From contig NW_026570302.1 of assembly GCF_019649055.1 (NCBI RefSeq), forward strand, positions 310,001-374,000: a stretch of 64,000 nt of DNA, read 5' to 3'. This stretch comes from Paramacrobiotus metropolitanus (Eukaryota; Tardigrada; Eutardigrada; Parachela; Macrobiotidae). The position numbers were made by a program, and so were the translations under genes. The notes below the pieces were generated by a model that saw only the letters and a program-made list of their open reading frames with translations, was not told the origin of the DNA and did not search any database. Below are positions 46,114 to 57,489 of this stretch, one piece after another. How positions within the stretch are numbered: the first letter of the stretch is position 1; the number at the start of each line of letters is the position of its first letter.

Positions 46114-48460
46114 ATGGATTCGCACATCTTATTCATGATGTCGCGAGGGATCTACCTGCCGAACAGTGTGGACATTGTGGGCGACGACGGTCTGCTGCGC
46201 TATGGCCGAGTGGTGGACGTAGCTGAGAATGGGCTCATGATTGATTTTCTATGCCCCGGCCAAAGACAGGAATTCGTCCCTTTCGGTAACATCTACCTTT
46301 CCACTGCTAGGCAGCCATTGGAGATGCCGGAAAGCGACACGTTTCCCAGCGCACGAATCGCCGTGGAACTGCTTGTACGAGAGAGTCCCTCCGGTCCCTG
46401 GATGTGGATCCCGGCTGAAATGACCACTCTGGTGAGCCACAAAGTCCCCGGCACGTACGGTATGGCGATTGTTCATTGGTTTCACGAAATGGAACGCCAT
46501 GATCTTGTTCCCGTGGAGCGCATCCGTTGGAGGATCCCGGGTCCGGGCGGATGGTGGGGCGACGTTGGCCGACCAGTTCCTCCGCAGTTCGTCACCTGTC
46601 TGGCTGATGATAGCGTGCAGCATGTTGAGGATGCCGCGCTTACTCTACCCGTGACCGTGGCCAAATGGACGTTTTCCAAGTGCAGCGTAGCCATTCCAAG
46701 CGGATCTGAATGTTCTGTTGTCCGGGACCACCTCTCAAGCTTCAATGAGGAACTGTTGAGGCGGAAGGAACCGCTGTGTGGTGTGGGCGTCGCGGATGGA
46801 CGTTTGTGGCTTATTGAACGTCGATCGGTAGCCGAGAAAAAAACCGTACCACCGTCGGACTTGAAGGACCGTTCTCCCCGGTTGCAGGTAGCGTCTCTTT
46901 ATCGTGTGTCTTTTTATCAGTTATTCGTGATTCGGGAGTGCTTTGCAGGGCATCATTAACGACGCACTGAGTTCACTGTGTTTCCTCAGCCAATGGATGC
47001 AGAATAACTCACCTGTAGCCAGAAATCCAGTGCATGACGCCGCAGTGCTGCCGACGGAAGTTTGGCGGGAAGTGTTTTCGCATCTGACGACGCGGGACCA
47101 GAACCGACTGCGCACGGTGTGCGCGGCATGGCACGGCATTGTGGATTCGCCGATCTTAACGGCAAACCTTGTCCTGACGACGGATGACATGCACCCACCA
47201 GGCGACAGCTGGCATGATCTTGACCACCACATGATGTCGACGGTTTTCCATTGTCTTGGCCCCTCAACGAAACACATTATTCTGGCCGGTCGGTTGAGGG
47301 ACGACTGTTTTTTGAAAGTGGTTGATGTGATCAGTTACGTGGCAAAGCGCCTGCCCGGGATCCAGTTGTCCGCGATCTATGCCGTGGAACACGAGTGGCA
47401 TTTCTGGTTTGGTCGGGTTTGGGGCGGGTGCAGTCTGCATCATCCGGATCCCCTGTATCGACAGATTGAACACCCTCTTTGCCGTCGCCACGGCTGGGCC
47501 CCGAATGGCATTAACGAGTTCATTTTAGCTTGCCGCGCTCTGCCGTGCAGCAACATACGATTGGTCCGTTGCGCGGTCCGGTTTACCATGGACTTGGACT
47601 ACTTTGATGATATTTTTGTACCGCCGTCATGTAACGCAACGGTGCTGACGACACGGGTGATGCTGGGTGAGGACTTTCCATCGGAGCTGTGGAATGCGCT
47701 GGATGGGTGTTTGCCAGTGCCAGACACGCAAGAGATGGACCAGCTGTCTGACGCGCTGAAAGATGCCAAGCTGTCGGAATGGGTGACAAGGGTGACGGAT
47801 GACCGAAGTGACAAAATCAGCGTCGATACTTTATGCGAGGTACGCCTTTGATATTTCCTTTCTGTTCCATGATTCTTTGTTTTTCATTATCTGTTCTTAT
47901 TACATTAAAGTCTCACTACGAGTTTTCTAATTTTTTACGATTTGTATAACTCACTACGAGTTTTCAGGTTTACTCAGTTTTCTTGACTGTTTTACTAAGA
48001 TCGATAAACTAATATTAATTGTCCCAAAGACGAAATGTCTCGGCATCGAATCGACCTCGCGGCGTTATGTCCCGCCGTGAGATGAGTTTGCTGCGAAATG
48101 TCTGTAACTTAATGTTCTGCGTCTAGTTGTCCTCGGCGAAATGCGGCGGCGCCTGTAACCGGCGAAACCGTCCGGACAAATGAATCGTCCGCCGGACGCT
48201 TTTGCCGGTTACAGGCGCCTCGTAGCTTTATCTGCAAGGTTCAGACAAACGTCGTAATGTCCCGTGAATGCGCTAAATCACTTTAATCACCTACCCTATT
48301 ATTGTCATGTTTTCAGGTGTTGTGTGCGACACAGACAGGTGATCCGCGACCGTCCTCTAACTTCCGCGGGAAGAAGTGGTGCGTGGATGGGTTGGAAGGC
48401 GTACAGTTCGCACAGTTATCCCGTATCGCGCTGCATTTCCTGATTCAGCTGGTTTTGTGA
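46114..48460 (+). CDS. Tudor/F-box family gene I, intact
   Basis: Best complete member: 602 residues from exons 46114-46887 (258 codons), 46949-47839 (297) and 48317-48460 (47 plus TGA), all phase 0. Residues ~16-65: first Tudor/Agenet-like repeat (NSVDIVGDDGLLRYGRVVDV…VPFGNIYL). Residues ~85-150: second (VELLVRESPSGPWMW…YGMAIVHW…LVPVERIRW). Residues ~185-245: KH0-like (WTFSKCSVAIPSGSE…VADGRLWLIERRS). Residues ~292-335: F-box (LPTEVWREVFSHLTTRDQNR). A family-specific region follows (MMSTVFHCLGPSTKHIIL, then CRALPCSNIRLVRC). The C-terminal module begins VLCATQTGDPRPSSNFRGK and contains LSRIALHFLI. Predicted to bind SKP1 through the F-box and recruit a target through the FMRP-like head. It forms a tandem pair with J. 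Confidence 0.82.
48149..48220. mobile_element. Hairpin insertion in intron 2 of I
   Basis: ggcgcctgtaaccggc (48149-48164) and its exact complement (48205-48220) with an imperfect inner stem. The same intron of J lacks it, so it inserted after the duplication or was lost from J. Its gtaaccg and GC-rich arms recall the hairpin at 2331. Confidence 0.75.
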
Positions 48461-49229
48461 GGTTCGTTATACGTTCGTCATCGGACTTGGTGACCCTTAC
48501 AAGGAATGATGTTATCATATGTTTTTGAGGATTTTATAAACTGAATCTGATTTGGTTGTTCTTAGTTGCCCTTAATTTTTCGCGCTTTGGTTTACGTCAT
48601 TGCTTTTTATCCAGTGTGACAATTACATGTAGTGATAGGAGGAATAAGCGTTTTACTACGTTTTGGGGATCCAAACTCTGTTAAATTTGGTTGAGACTTG
48701 TTGTGCCTTTTGTTTTCTCGTCTCCACCAGTTTCTCGGCTGTTGTACCTGCAGTAGTGTACAATATAACGAATGATTGCCTCTATGGAGAAAGTTTCGTG
48801 CTAAATGCGATTCTTTCACAGTACTGTGATTACTAAAAGTGTGATCAATGCGACTCTGCGGACGGCTTTGGTTGAAATGAAATGAATTCACTTAACGATT
48901 TTTCGGTAATTTCAGTTAGCAGTACATATCACCGCTCATACGCCCCGTAAGCGGACGGTAAGCCAACAAACAAGCTCAACCTTCTTGAACAAGCCATCAG
49001 GAAACAATCAAATGCAAAACCAAGTACATCTAAATCAGCCACAGTAAAACACGCAATATCTGCAACACGCAAATGATTCTATGAAAACCGGGTAAAGTTA
49101 TGCAACAAGCGCAACTCATATTGTAGCGATAGAAGCTGTACATGTACAATCCATAAAACCACCCAGCTATGACTCATCATTTCATCACGCTATGAATTCT
49201 CTTCATTCTTACCAGCGTTTGCGATCTCT

Positions 49230-49610
49230 TCAGTGCGGAGTGATAAAATAATGCACGATGTCTATATAGTACACCCACTGCAAACATTCAAGAGAAAACA
49301 TTAACAACAAGTAAAATAGTGCAAAATACTAAAAGAATGCACTAAAGTAAAACAGTGCAAAGTAGTTACGTTGTGCTATACTAGTAGCACTGATGAGTAA
49401 CAGCACATTCATAAATTTCGATAAATGTGCAGTGCAGATGAGTACATGCAAAGTACCTAGTACCACAAATGCATACGAGTAAATAGTAACCTGAGTGAAC
49501 ATCACACCGGTAATCATTTCGCTTCCTCCGACTACGTACATGCGCAGAGGATGATACATTAACCACAAACGTTGCTTGCGAAACAAATTAAGTTGGAAAC
49601 CACCGGACAT
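49230..49610 (-). CDS. Possible small two-exon gene, 55 residues
   Basis: ATG at 49610; exon 49610-49491 (40 codons, MSGGFQLNLFRKQRLW…) to a GT donor, then an acceptor with exon 49277-49230 (WVYYIDIVHYF…TGA), phase 0, intron 213 nt. The product is basic at the start and then hydrophobic/aromatic, as in small inner-membrane subunits. There is a faint resemblance to the NDUFB2 pattern, too weak to name it. It lies in the spacer between I and J. Chance is quite possible. Confidence 0.22.
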
Positions 49611-51010
49611 GGATGTTTTGAATGCAACCGACGTGCCGACAATAAGTAACTACCGCCAAATTGGATTCTACTAATACTAATAGTAACATTTCACGTTTGA
49701 CGGGAAGATCGTACCTAATAAATAACGCTGCTTGCGTTATTTTGCTGTTCGCACTGAACACACATACGGCTACGAGTATTCACAATTGACCGCAATGTCT
49801 ATTGTCAACTTAGAATATCAAATCTTTGGATTTCCGCATATTAAACTACGAGTACAAGTACGTATTCGTACCGTTGATATAGTAACCTCATCACCACCGG
49901 AAGTACTACTTGCATCAACTATAGATATGCACATGAAGCTCAAATGTTGCAACATCAACTGTGAGGGAACCCATCCATATTTACGAGTGCATACAATTGA
50001 TGCAACGTTACCGCTACCCAAAAGTCCACTGTGATGGAACCCCAGCACCAACGTGGACAACACTGACTGGAATCGCCCAAGCCAGTTGCCATTGCAATAT
50101 TCTGCTATGCTTGACAAACTGACACTAGCGTGAAACCAGACAATCTCTAAAAACTCTGTACAGTAAACGGATATAAAATGTATGGGGAACTTAAAAAGAT
50201 TTCGCCGGACTTTTGCCTCTTCTCCATAAATTCCATGGTTCAAACTTCAAACTGACCAGCGCATACTTTTGCAGTGTATACCATAATCAATTGCAACGCA
50301 CTCCGACTCCTTCGGCGTTGCGTAGCGAGAGAGTCGCTACCATGTTCACTACCACAGTGCGGCAAGTGGTAAGGCAGGAATATAAATCCCTTTGCAGCCG
50401 ATAAGTGCGCATACTATCCCGCATCTGCCGATCCGTGTAGAGACGTTGCCGGTGTACCGTAGAATTATTATTATTTCATGGCGCAGTATACCAAACTAAC
50501 TGTTTGGCATCGGTATATGGAGGCAGGGAAAGCATTACTGTAAGTAAACGCTGGCCGAAGGTATTATTTTATTGACTGTTGATGTCGTGGTACTACCCTG
50601 TGGAAATGCAATAGTATTACATTAGATTTCGGCTTCAAACCATACTTTTTTTGGGGATACTGCACTGTGGTTACGGCAAAAACACTGGAAAAAGATCGTA
50701 CATCTTACACTGGATTAGCTGCTTTTACACTGCAGAAACAGAATTTGTTGGTTAAAAACTCCGAACAAGCCACAGAAAGGCACCTCACTGCAACTGCGAT
50801 CAGTAGTTTATTCACATTATAGTGCCTGAAACCGGTGATCAATAATTTATGTGCTTCACTGTCGAGAAAGTCGCAGTATGCCAAAAGGGAGATTAGGGAA
50901 GAACAGAGCTGCCCTGTGACCACCACAGAACTGGCCGGTGACCACCACTTGGGTCACTGACTCACCCGTCACGTGACCACGGTGTAATGGGTGCAAACAG
51001 CGTCATGCAT

Positions 51011-51088
51011 GATGCGCGATTGCACGGCTATAATGCACGGCATATTGTCCGTGCAATCGCGTGCATATTAGCCGTGCAATCGCGCATC
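51011..51088. repeat. Nested palindromes upstream of gene J
   Basis: gatgcgcgattgcacggcta (51011-51030) pairs perfectly with 51069-51088, and the interior holds a second palindrome (tgcacggcatat…gtccgtgca). It lies ~155 bp before the ATG of J. The shorter single version before I suggests growth or trimming of the hairpin since the duplication. Confidence 0.85.
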
Positions 51089-51241
51089 ACGCAGGCGAAA
51101 GCGGAAGCAAAACTGCAAAATAGGTTTCGTTAATTGGGAAAATTCCGGTTGAAATATTTCTACTTCTACGCTATAGGACCTGAAACCTGAAAGAACACAT
51201 ATTTTTTCCCGTTAAATTCAGTCAACAGCTGCGTTCTCGAG

Positions 51242-53511
51242 ATGGATTCGCACATCTTATCCATGATGCCGCGTTGGATCTACCTGCCGAACAGTGTGGA
51301 CATTGTGGGCGACGCTGGCATGCTCCGCTACGGGCGAGTGGTGGACATAGCTGACGACGGACTCATCATTGACTTTCTGTGTCCCGGTCAAAGACAGGCA
51401 TTCGTCCCTTTCGGTAACATCTACCTTCCCACTGCTAGGCAGCCATTAGAGATGCCGGAAAGCGACGAACCCATTACCCTTCCCAGCGCACGAATCCCCG
51501 TAGAACTGCTTGTACGAGAGACTCCCTCCGGTCCATGGATGTGGATCCTGGCTGAAATGACGGCTCTGGTGAGCCACGAATACCCCGGGACGTACGGTAT
51601 GGCGGTTGTCCACTGGTTCCACGTGAGAGAGCGCCAGGATGTTGTTCCCGTGGAGCGCATCCGCTGGAAGATTCCGGGTCCGGGAGGATGGTGGGGCGCC
51701 GTTGGCCGACCAGTTCCTCCGTAGTTCATAGCCTGTCTGGCTGATGATGGTGCGCAGAATTTTAAGGATGCCGTCCTTACTCATCCCGTGGCCGTGACCA
51801 AATGGACGTTCTCAAAATGCAGCGTTGTCATTCCAAGCAAATCTGAATGTTCCGTTATCCGGGACCACTTCTCAAGCTTCAATTTGGAACTGTTGAGGCG
51901 GATGGAGCCGCTGTGTGGTGTGGACATCGCGGATGGACGTTTGTGGCTGATTGAACGTCGATCGGTAGCGGGTATCACCGAACCAACGTCGGCCCGTTCT
52001 TCCAAATTGCAGGTACTGCCGAGCGCGCGATGACAACGCGTCTTTGTAGCAGTTATTCGTGATTCGGGAATTCTTTGCAGGGTATTATTAACGAAGCACT
52101 GGATTCACTGCGTTTCCTCCGCCATAGGATGCGGGATAATTTAGCGGTCGACGGGAATCCGGTGCATGACGCCGCTGTGCTGCCGACGGAAGTGTGGTTG
52201 GAAGTGTTTTCCTATCTGACGACGCGGGACCAGAACCGACTCCGCACGGTGTGCCCGGCATGGCACTGCATTGCGGATTCGCCGATCTTGACAGCCAACA
52301 TCGTCCTGGGAACGGGTGACATGCACCCGTCCGACAACTTTTATGAACTTCTCCACCGCATGATGTCGACGGTCTTCCATTGTCTTGGCCCTTCAACAAA
52401 ACACGTTATTCTAACCGGTCAGATGAGTGAGGACTGTTTCTTGAAAGTGGTGGATGTGATCCGTCATGTCGGCGAGCGTCTGCCCGGGATCCAAATGTCC
52501 GCGATCTTTGCCGTGGAACACCAGTGGCTTTTCTGGTTTGGTCGTCCAGAGTTTTGCGGCGGGTGCAGCCAACATCATTCGGATCCACGGTATCGACAGA
52601 CTGGACACCTTCTATGCCGTCGCCACGGCTGGGCCCCCAATGACATCAAGGAGTTCATCCTAACGTGCCGCGCTCTGCTGTGCAGCAGCATACGACTGGT
52701 GCGTTGCACGGTCCAATTTACCATGGGCTTCGACTGCTTCGATATGTTTGTACCGCCGCCATCGCGTAGCGCAACGGTGCTGACGACACGGGTGGTGATG
52801 GGTGAGGATTTCCAGTCGGAGCTGTGGAATGCGCTGGATGGGAGTTTGCCAGTGCCGGACGCGCGGAAGGTGGCCAAGCTGTCTGCCGTGCTGAAGGATG
52901 CCAAGCTGTCTGAATGGGTGACGAGGGTGATGGATGACGACGCAATTGGCGTCGATACTATATGCCAGGTACACCTTCGACATTTTCTTGTTGTTCCGTG
53001 ATTCTATGTTTTTCAATAATTTCTTCCGTAAACTGTAATCAGTTTCACTACGAGTACGATTTGTCTAACTCACTATGATTTTTCAGGTTACTCAGTTTTC
53101 CTTAGCTTTCTTGACTGTTTTACTAAGATTAATAAATTAGTTATCCCAATGACGAAATGACACGGCATTGAATCGGCCTCGCGGCGCTATGTCCCGCGGT
53201 GAGATGAGGTTGCCGCGAAATGTCTGCAGCCAAATGCTCTGCGCTTAGTTGCCTTTGGCGAAATGTCGTTGTGTCACACACCTTTATCCGCAAGATTTAC
53301 GTAAACTCTGTGATGTCTCGTGAATGCGGTGAAATACTTTAATCACCTATTATTTCCTTGTTTCCAGGTTTTATGTGCGACACAGACAGGTGATCCGCGA
53401 CCGTCGTCTAACTTCCGCGGGAAAAAATGGTGCGTGGATGGGTTGGAAGGCGTACAGTTCGCACAGTTATCGCGTATCGCGCTGCATTTCTTGATTAAGC
53501 TGGTTTTGTGA
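51242..53511 (+). pseudogene. Tudor/F-box family gene J, one in-frame TAG
   Basis: Tandem copy of I. Exons 51242-52012 (257 codons), 52081-52968 (296) and 53368-53511, phase 0, with the same splice sites as I. The only break is TAG at 51722-51724, in the VPP-Q-F context where I has CAG. The frame is open on both sides, including the KH0-like part (WTFSKCSVVIPSKSE…DGRLWLIERRS). The F-box is LPTEVWLEVFSYLTTRDQNR and exon 3 is VLCATQTGDPRPSSNFRGK. The upstream part alone would encode the two Tudor-like repeats as a 160-residue protein. It is either a very young pseudogene or a readthrough/short-isoform gene. Confidence 0.82.
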
Positions 53512-54880
53512 CGTTCGTTATGATTTCGTTATAGGACTCGGTAACTCTTGTAAGGAATAACGTTATCATATTTTTGTGAGGATTTGATAAACTGAATCTG
53601 GTTGGTTGGTTTGTTGGACTTTGTTCTTAGGTGCCCATGATTTTTCCCGCTTTGGTTTACTTAGGTTATTTTTTTCATCCAGTGCAACGATTATAGTACA
53701 TGCAGCGTATACGAGGAATAAGCGTATTATTACGTTTTGAGGATCGATCAGTTAAAATTCGGTTGAGACTTGTTGCTTCTTTGTTTTCTTATGTCCACAG
53801 TTTTGTTAGCTGCTTTACCTGCAGTATGAAAAATGAATGCGTCTACGGAGAAAATCGGTGCTAAATGCGATTCTTACAGAGAGAGTAGTGTGCTTACGAG
53901 TCATACTAAGATTCTGGTCAATCTGATGACGATCGCATTTGATAGATCTGGTATGGTGGGGCAGCTAGGTAATTCCGGAAGGATGTCCCATATTACGGAT
54001 TGTTACCGTCATAACTGATATTGTCAACATAATCGACAGATTCTGGGACATTCGGTATAAAGTATGGGATCATCTGAGAAGTCGAGATGCGATGCAGCCG
54101 AAGGTTTTCGACCGTCAGGTGTCAGCTACGAGCCTACGTTAACTATTTGGATGAGAAATGATTGGAAATTGCAAGTTAATATACAGGAGTTACTTATTCG
54201 CTTTTTTCACATATAGGAAAATTTGGCGCGACTGCGGTAAAACTGAAAATGTGGCACAAGCAGTCAAGCACGAATCGTGTACCCAATACGATTACTTACT
54301 AATACTATTATACTCGTATCCAAACAATCCCATCCAGCAACGCGTTTTTCGCACAAAAGCTCGTCTTAACATGAAACGGTGAACTGTATCAGCATGACAC
54401 GGTCTTTGGGGTCGCACCTCACATGGAACGAGCTCAAGTTTGGGATGGCACCATCCCTTTCTCAGTTCCCTTATGTCTGTTCAGCTTCTTCAGTCTCAAA
54501 GTTGCCGTACCCATTGTACTGACAGCCGACGGCCCGACAGCTACTGCCGCCAGTCAGTCAATGATAGTCATGAGAGTATCACCTGCCGGCACGAACCTGG
54601 TGTGCTAGCTAGTAAATCGTGCTTGACATTAACCACACACAGACAAAGCAGGCCACACTAATTTACTTTGTTATTTTGTATCGTTACTGCAGACTAAGCC
54701 AAGTTATTAGTGTTAAGTATTCAAATTTTATTCCTTATTGTTGGTTGGTTTGCTGTACTTTAACGACGAGTATTCATTCCAGCAAAGCTACAATGATTTA
54801 AACCGTCAGAATCGTTATTGACTCCTTCATATTGGCTTAAAAAGATGTTTCTTCAGTGAAACTCGACGATCTCAACAGCA

Positions 54881-57489
54881 ATGTGGAGTGGAATCTACCA
54901 AGCCAACAGCGTAGATATCTTAGGCGATGACGGCCTGCTTCGCCATGGACGAGTAGTTGACGTGGCCGACAACGGGCTTTTCGTCGACTTCCTATGTCCT
55001 AACCGACGACGTGAACTCGTTCCCTTTGGCAGTATCTACCTCCCCCATGCTTATACGCATATAAATGTTTTTGATGAAAATCGGCTGAAACATGTCGAGG
55101 TGCTGATACGGGAATCTCCTTCCGGTCCGTGGATGTGGATTCCCGCTGAAATTGCCGCGCTGCCGCGTCTCGAAGTGCATCATTGCAGTCGATACGGTGT
55201 GGCCCTTGTCCATTGGTGGAATACTGCGGAATACCGGGATGTTGTCCGCGTAGAGCGCATTCGTTTGGGTGGCTGGTGGGCAGGTGCAGGGCGGGAAGTT
55301 CCGCAGCAGTTTTTACCTTGCGGTTCCGCACAGCCCCATAATACTGGTCAAGATGGAGTTCGTTATGTACCGGTGGTCGTGACCCCATCGATATTTGAGA
55401 GACGCTGTGTAGCCCTGCCGGAGCGGTTTCGAAGGTTTCCTGCTGAAGAACTGCTGGGCCAGTTGACATGCAGTCTGATGAGCAAGAGGCAGCGACTAAG
55501 TCTTGTCTTTGTGGAGATCACGGATCGTCATGTGTGGTGTATTCAGCGTATGTCCTCAAACAGTGGCATCAAAGTTACAAGCCAGAACCGGACCGATTGG
55601 CGTGTAAGTCAGGAATTCTTGTTTGGGCCATTGAGCATGCACTCAGTTGCACTGTACTCACGATAGCTTTACCACCAGGGCAAAAACAGTTAGCCATCAG
55701 GCGACAGTGGGCGTGTACGCTGTAATGGTTGTACCCGCTGTATCACGATACCGAAACCCCGAAACCGGTGGCATGGCAATTCGCCATGCTGCCCATGCAT
55801 GATCGACATTTCGCTTTCTGTGAATTCGTTGGCCGACGCTTTGCCGAAGCCATCTCGACGACCGAAACCTTATTAGCAGTATGACAGGTTTTTCGGTTTC
55901 CAACACGATCTTTCTTAGTGGTTATTTTCTTAGTCTATTTTGGGAAGTTCTGTGTGTTACATAAAAAGTAATGTCGTAAGCAGGTTATCATTCAAAAAGC
56001 TGTCGATCATCCATATGTCCTCAGTCAATGAATCTTGGGGTAAATGTTGCCTGGCAGCAGGATAGTGATTCAAACATATCAAATCAAAGCAACTATTGCA
56101 CCATGCTGACTATTCTGCGGCTGCAATCTGCATTATCTTATTTAGAGTAGCTTTTCGCGACTTTAACGAGTCGGTCTCTTTCGGAATGGATCAGTGTCCC
56201 TTTTTGCCACCAACAGTGTTCATACTCCTGATAAAACTGTTAGTCTTTCCACTGATAAGTACTGCTGTTGTCTTTGCAGTGGACTGTTTACCAGCTTCTG
56301 TCTGCACTATTGGGATGTGTGACGGTTATTCTCACGCCGAGTTCACCTTGTCTGCCGGATAATACATTTATGCTGCCAGTAGAATTGTGGCTGGAGGTGT
56401 TTTCCCATCTGGACACTATAACGTAGAACCAAGTCCGCGTGGTATGCTCGACATGGAACCAATTGGTCGATTCGTCAGCGCTCATGGCCACGATCATTAT
56501 CGGTAGCGATTGGATGGTCGACGATAGCGCAGAATGGTCGTGGAAGGAGCACGACCAGCTTATGCGCTGCGCCTTATTGACCATCGTCAAGTGTGTACGC
56601 CCCTTAACGCAACACCTCGTCGTGGAGGACCGACAACGCATATTGAAGACGGAAGATTTCTTGCAACTGGCCGATGTCATCGATTATTTAGAAAAAAGCC
56701 ATGCCGGAATTCGATTGTCGACGGTTTGCTTGGTAGACTTCAAATTCAGCCTGGCGCTTAGCTGCAGCCATAGAAACACTGGAAACATCGCGTGCTCTCT
56801 GCATATGCCATCTGCGCCGACGGAAGACGCTTCTTCTAGCACGCTGCACGATTTCATCGTAGCATGTCGCGGTCTTCCGTGTAATACCGTGTGGTTAAGC
56901 TCGTGTACCCTCCATCTCGACTCTGGTGTTCTGGCCAAACGGGGCAGGTCATTCTTTCACCCGGAGATTACGGTTGATTTCGGTCTGGCTCAACTGACGA
57001 CAAGGAATGATTTTGAAGGTTCGCTGTGGAACGCGATTGAGGCGCGTTTATCCGAGCTGGACGAACTTGAGCTGGCCAGGCTGTCCAACTGGTTGATGAC
57101 TCTAGTGGACAACTCGAACGACACAATCAACACTGCATGTTGGGTAAATCGCATACAGTTTCGCATCGTATGCACATCCGATTCGGGAAATTCCGTAACG
57201 AATGTGCGCGTATTTCGATATTTCAGTTGTTATGCAACGCGGATTTGTTCCGCCGCCGGTAAAGACGAGTTATGTCAGCTCTTTGCACACCTTGCAGGTA
57301 TTATGTGCGGCTCATACAGCGGATCCGCGTCCGTGGTTGAATTACCGCGGCAAAGCGTGGTGCATGGATGGACTGCAAGATGTGCAGCTAGAAAAGTTGT
57401 CCCGTATTGCGCTGCATTTTCTCAAGCAGTTCAGAGAGTCCTTGGATACTTGCAGCCTTTCATCATCCTCAGGTTCCAGCTGTGGTTGA
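54881..57489 (+). pseudogene. Tudor/F-box family gene K, one in-frame TAG
   Basis: Exons 54881-55603 (241 codons from MWSGIYQANSVDILGDDG), 56280-57143 (288) and 57298-57489, phase 0. The head has both Tudor-like repeats (VEVLIRESPSGPWMW; VRVERIR), with the linker after VERIR shortened in frame, then a KH0-like part (FERRCVALPERFRRF). The F-box LPVELWLEVFSHLDTIT is followed by TAG at 56424-56426, where relatives have CAG (TQNRLR). The rest is open (LPCNTVWLSSCTLHL; VLCAAHTADPRPWLNYRGK), with a longer Ser-rich C-terminus. The single stop falls within the F-box, so a truncated product could not bind SKP1 normally. Sister of L. Confidence 0.82.

Noticed and set aside
49818-50243. 141-codon minus-strand ORF between I and J
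   Set aside because: No recognisable domain and composition close to translated AT-rich spacer; no splice partner was found.
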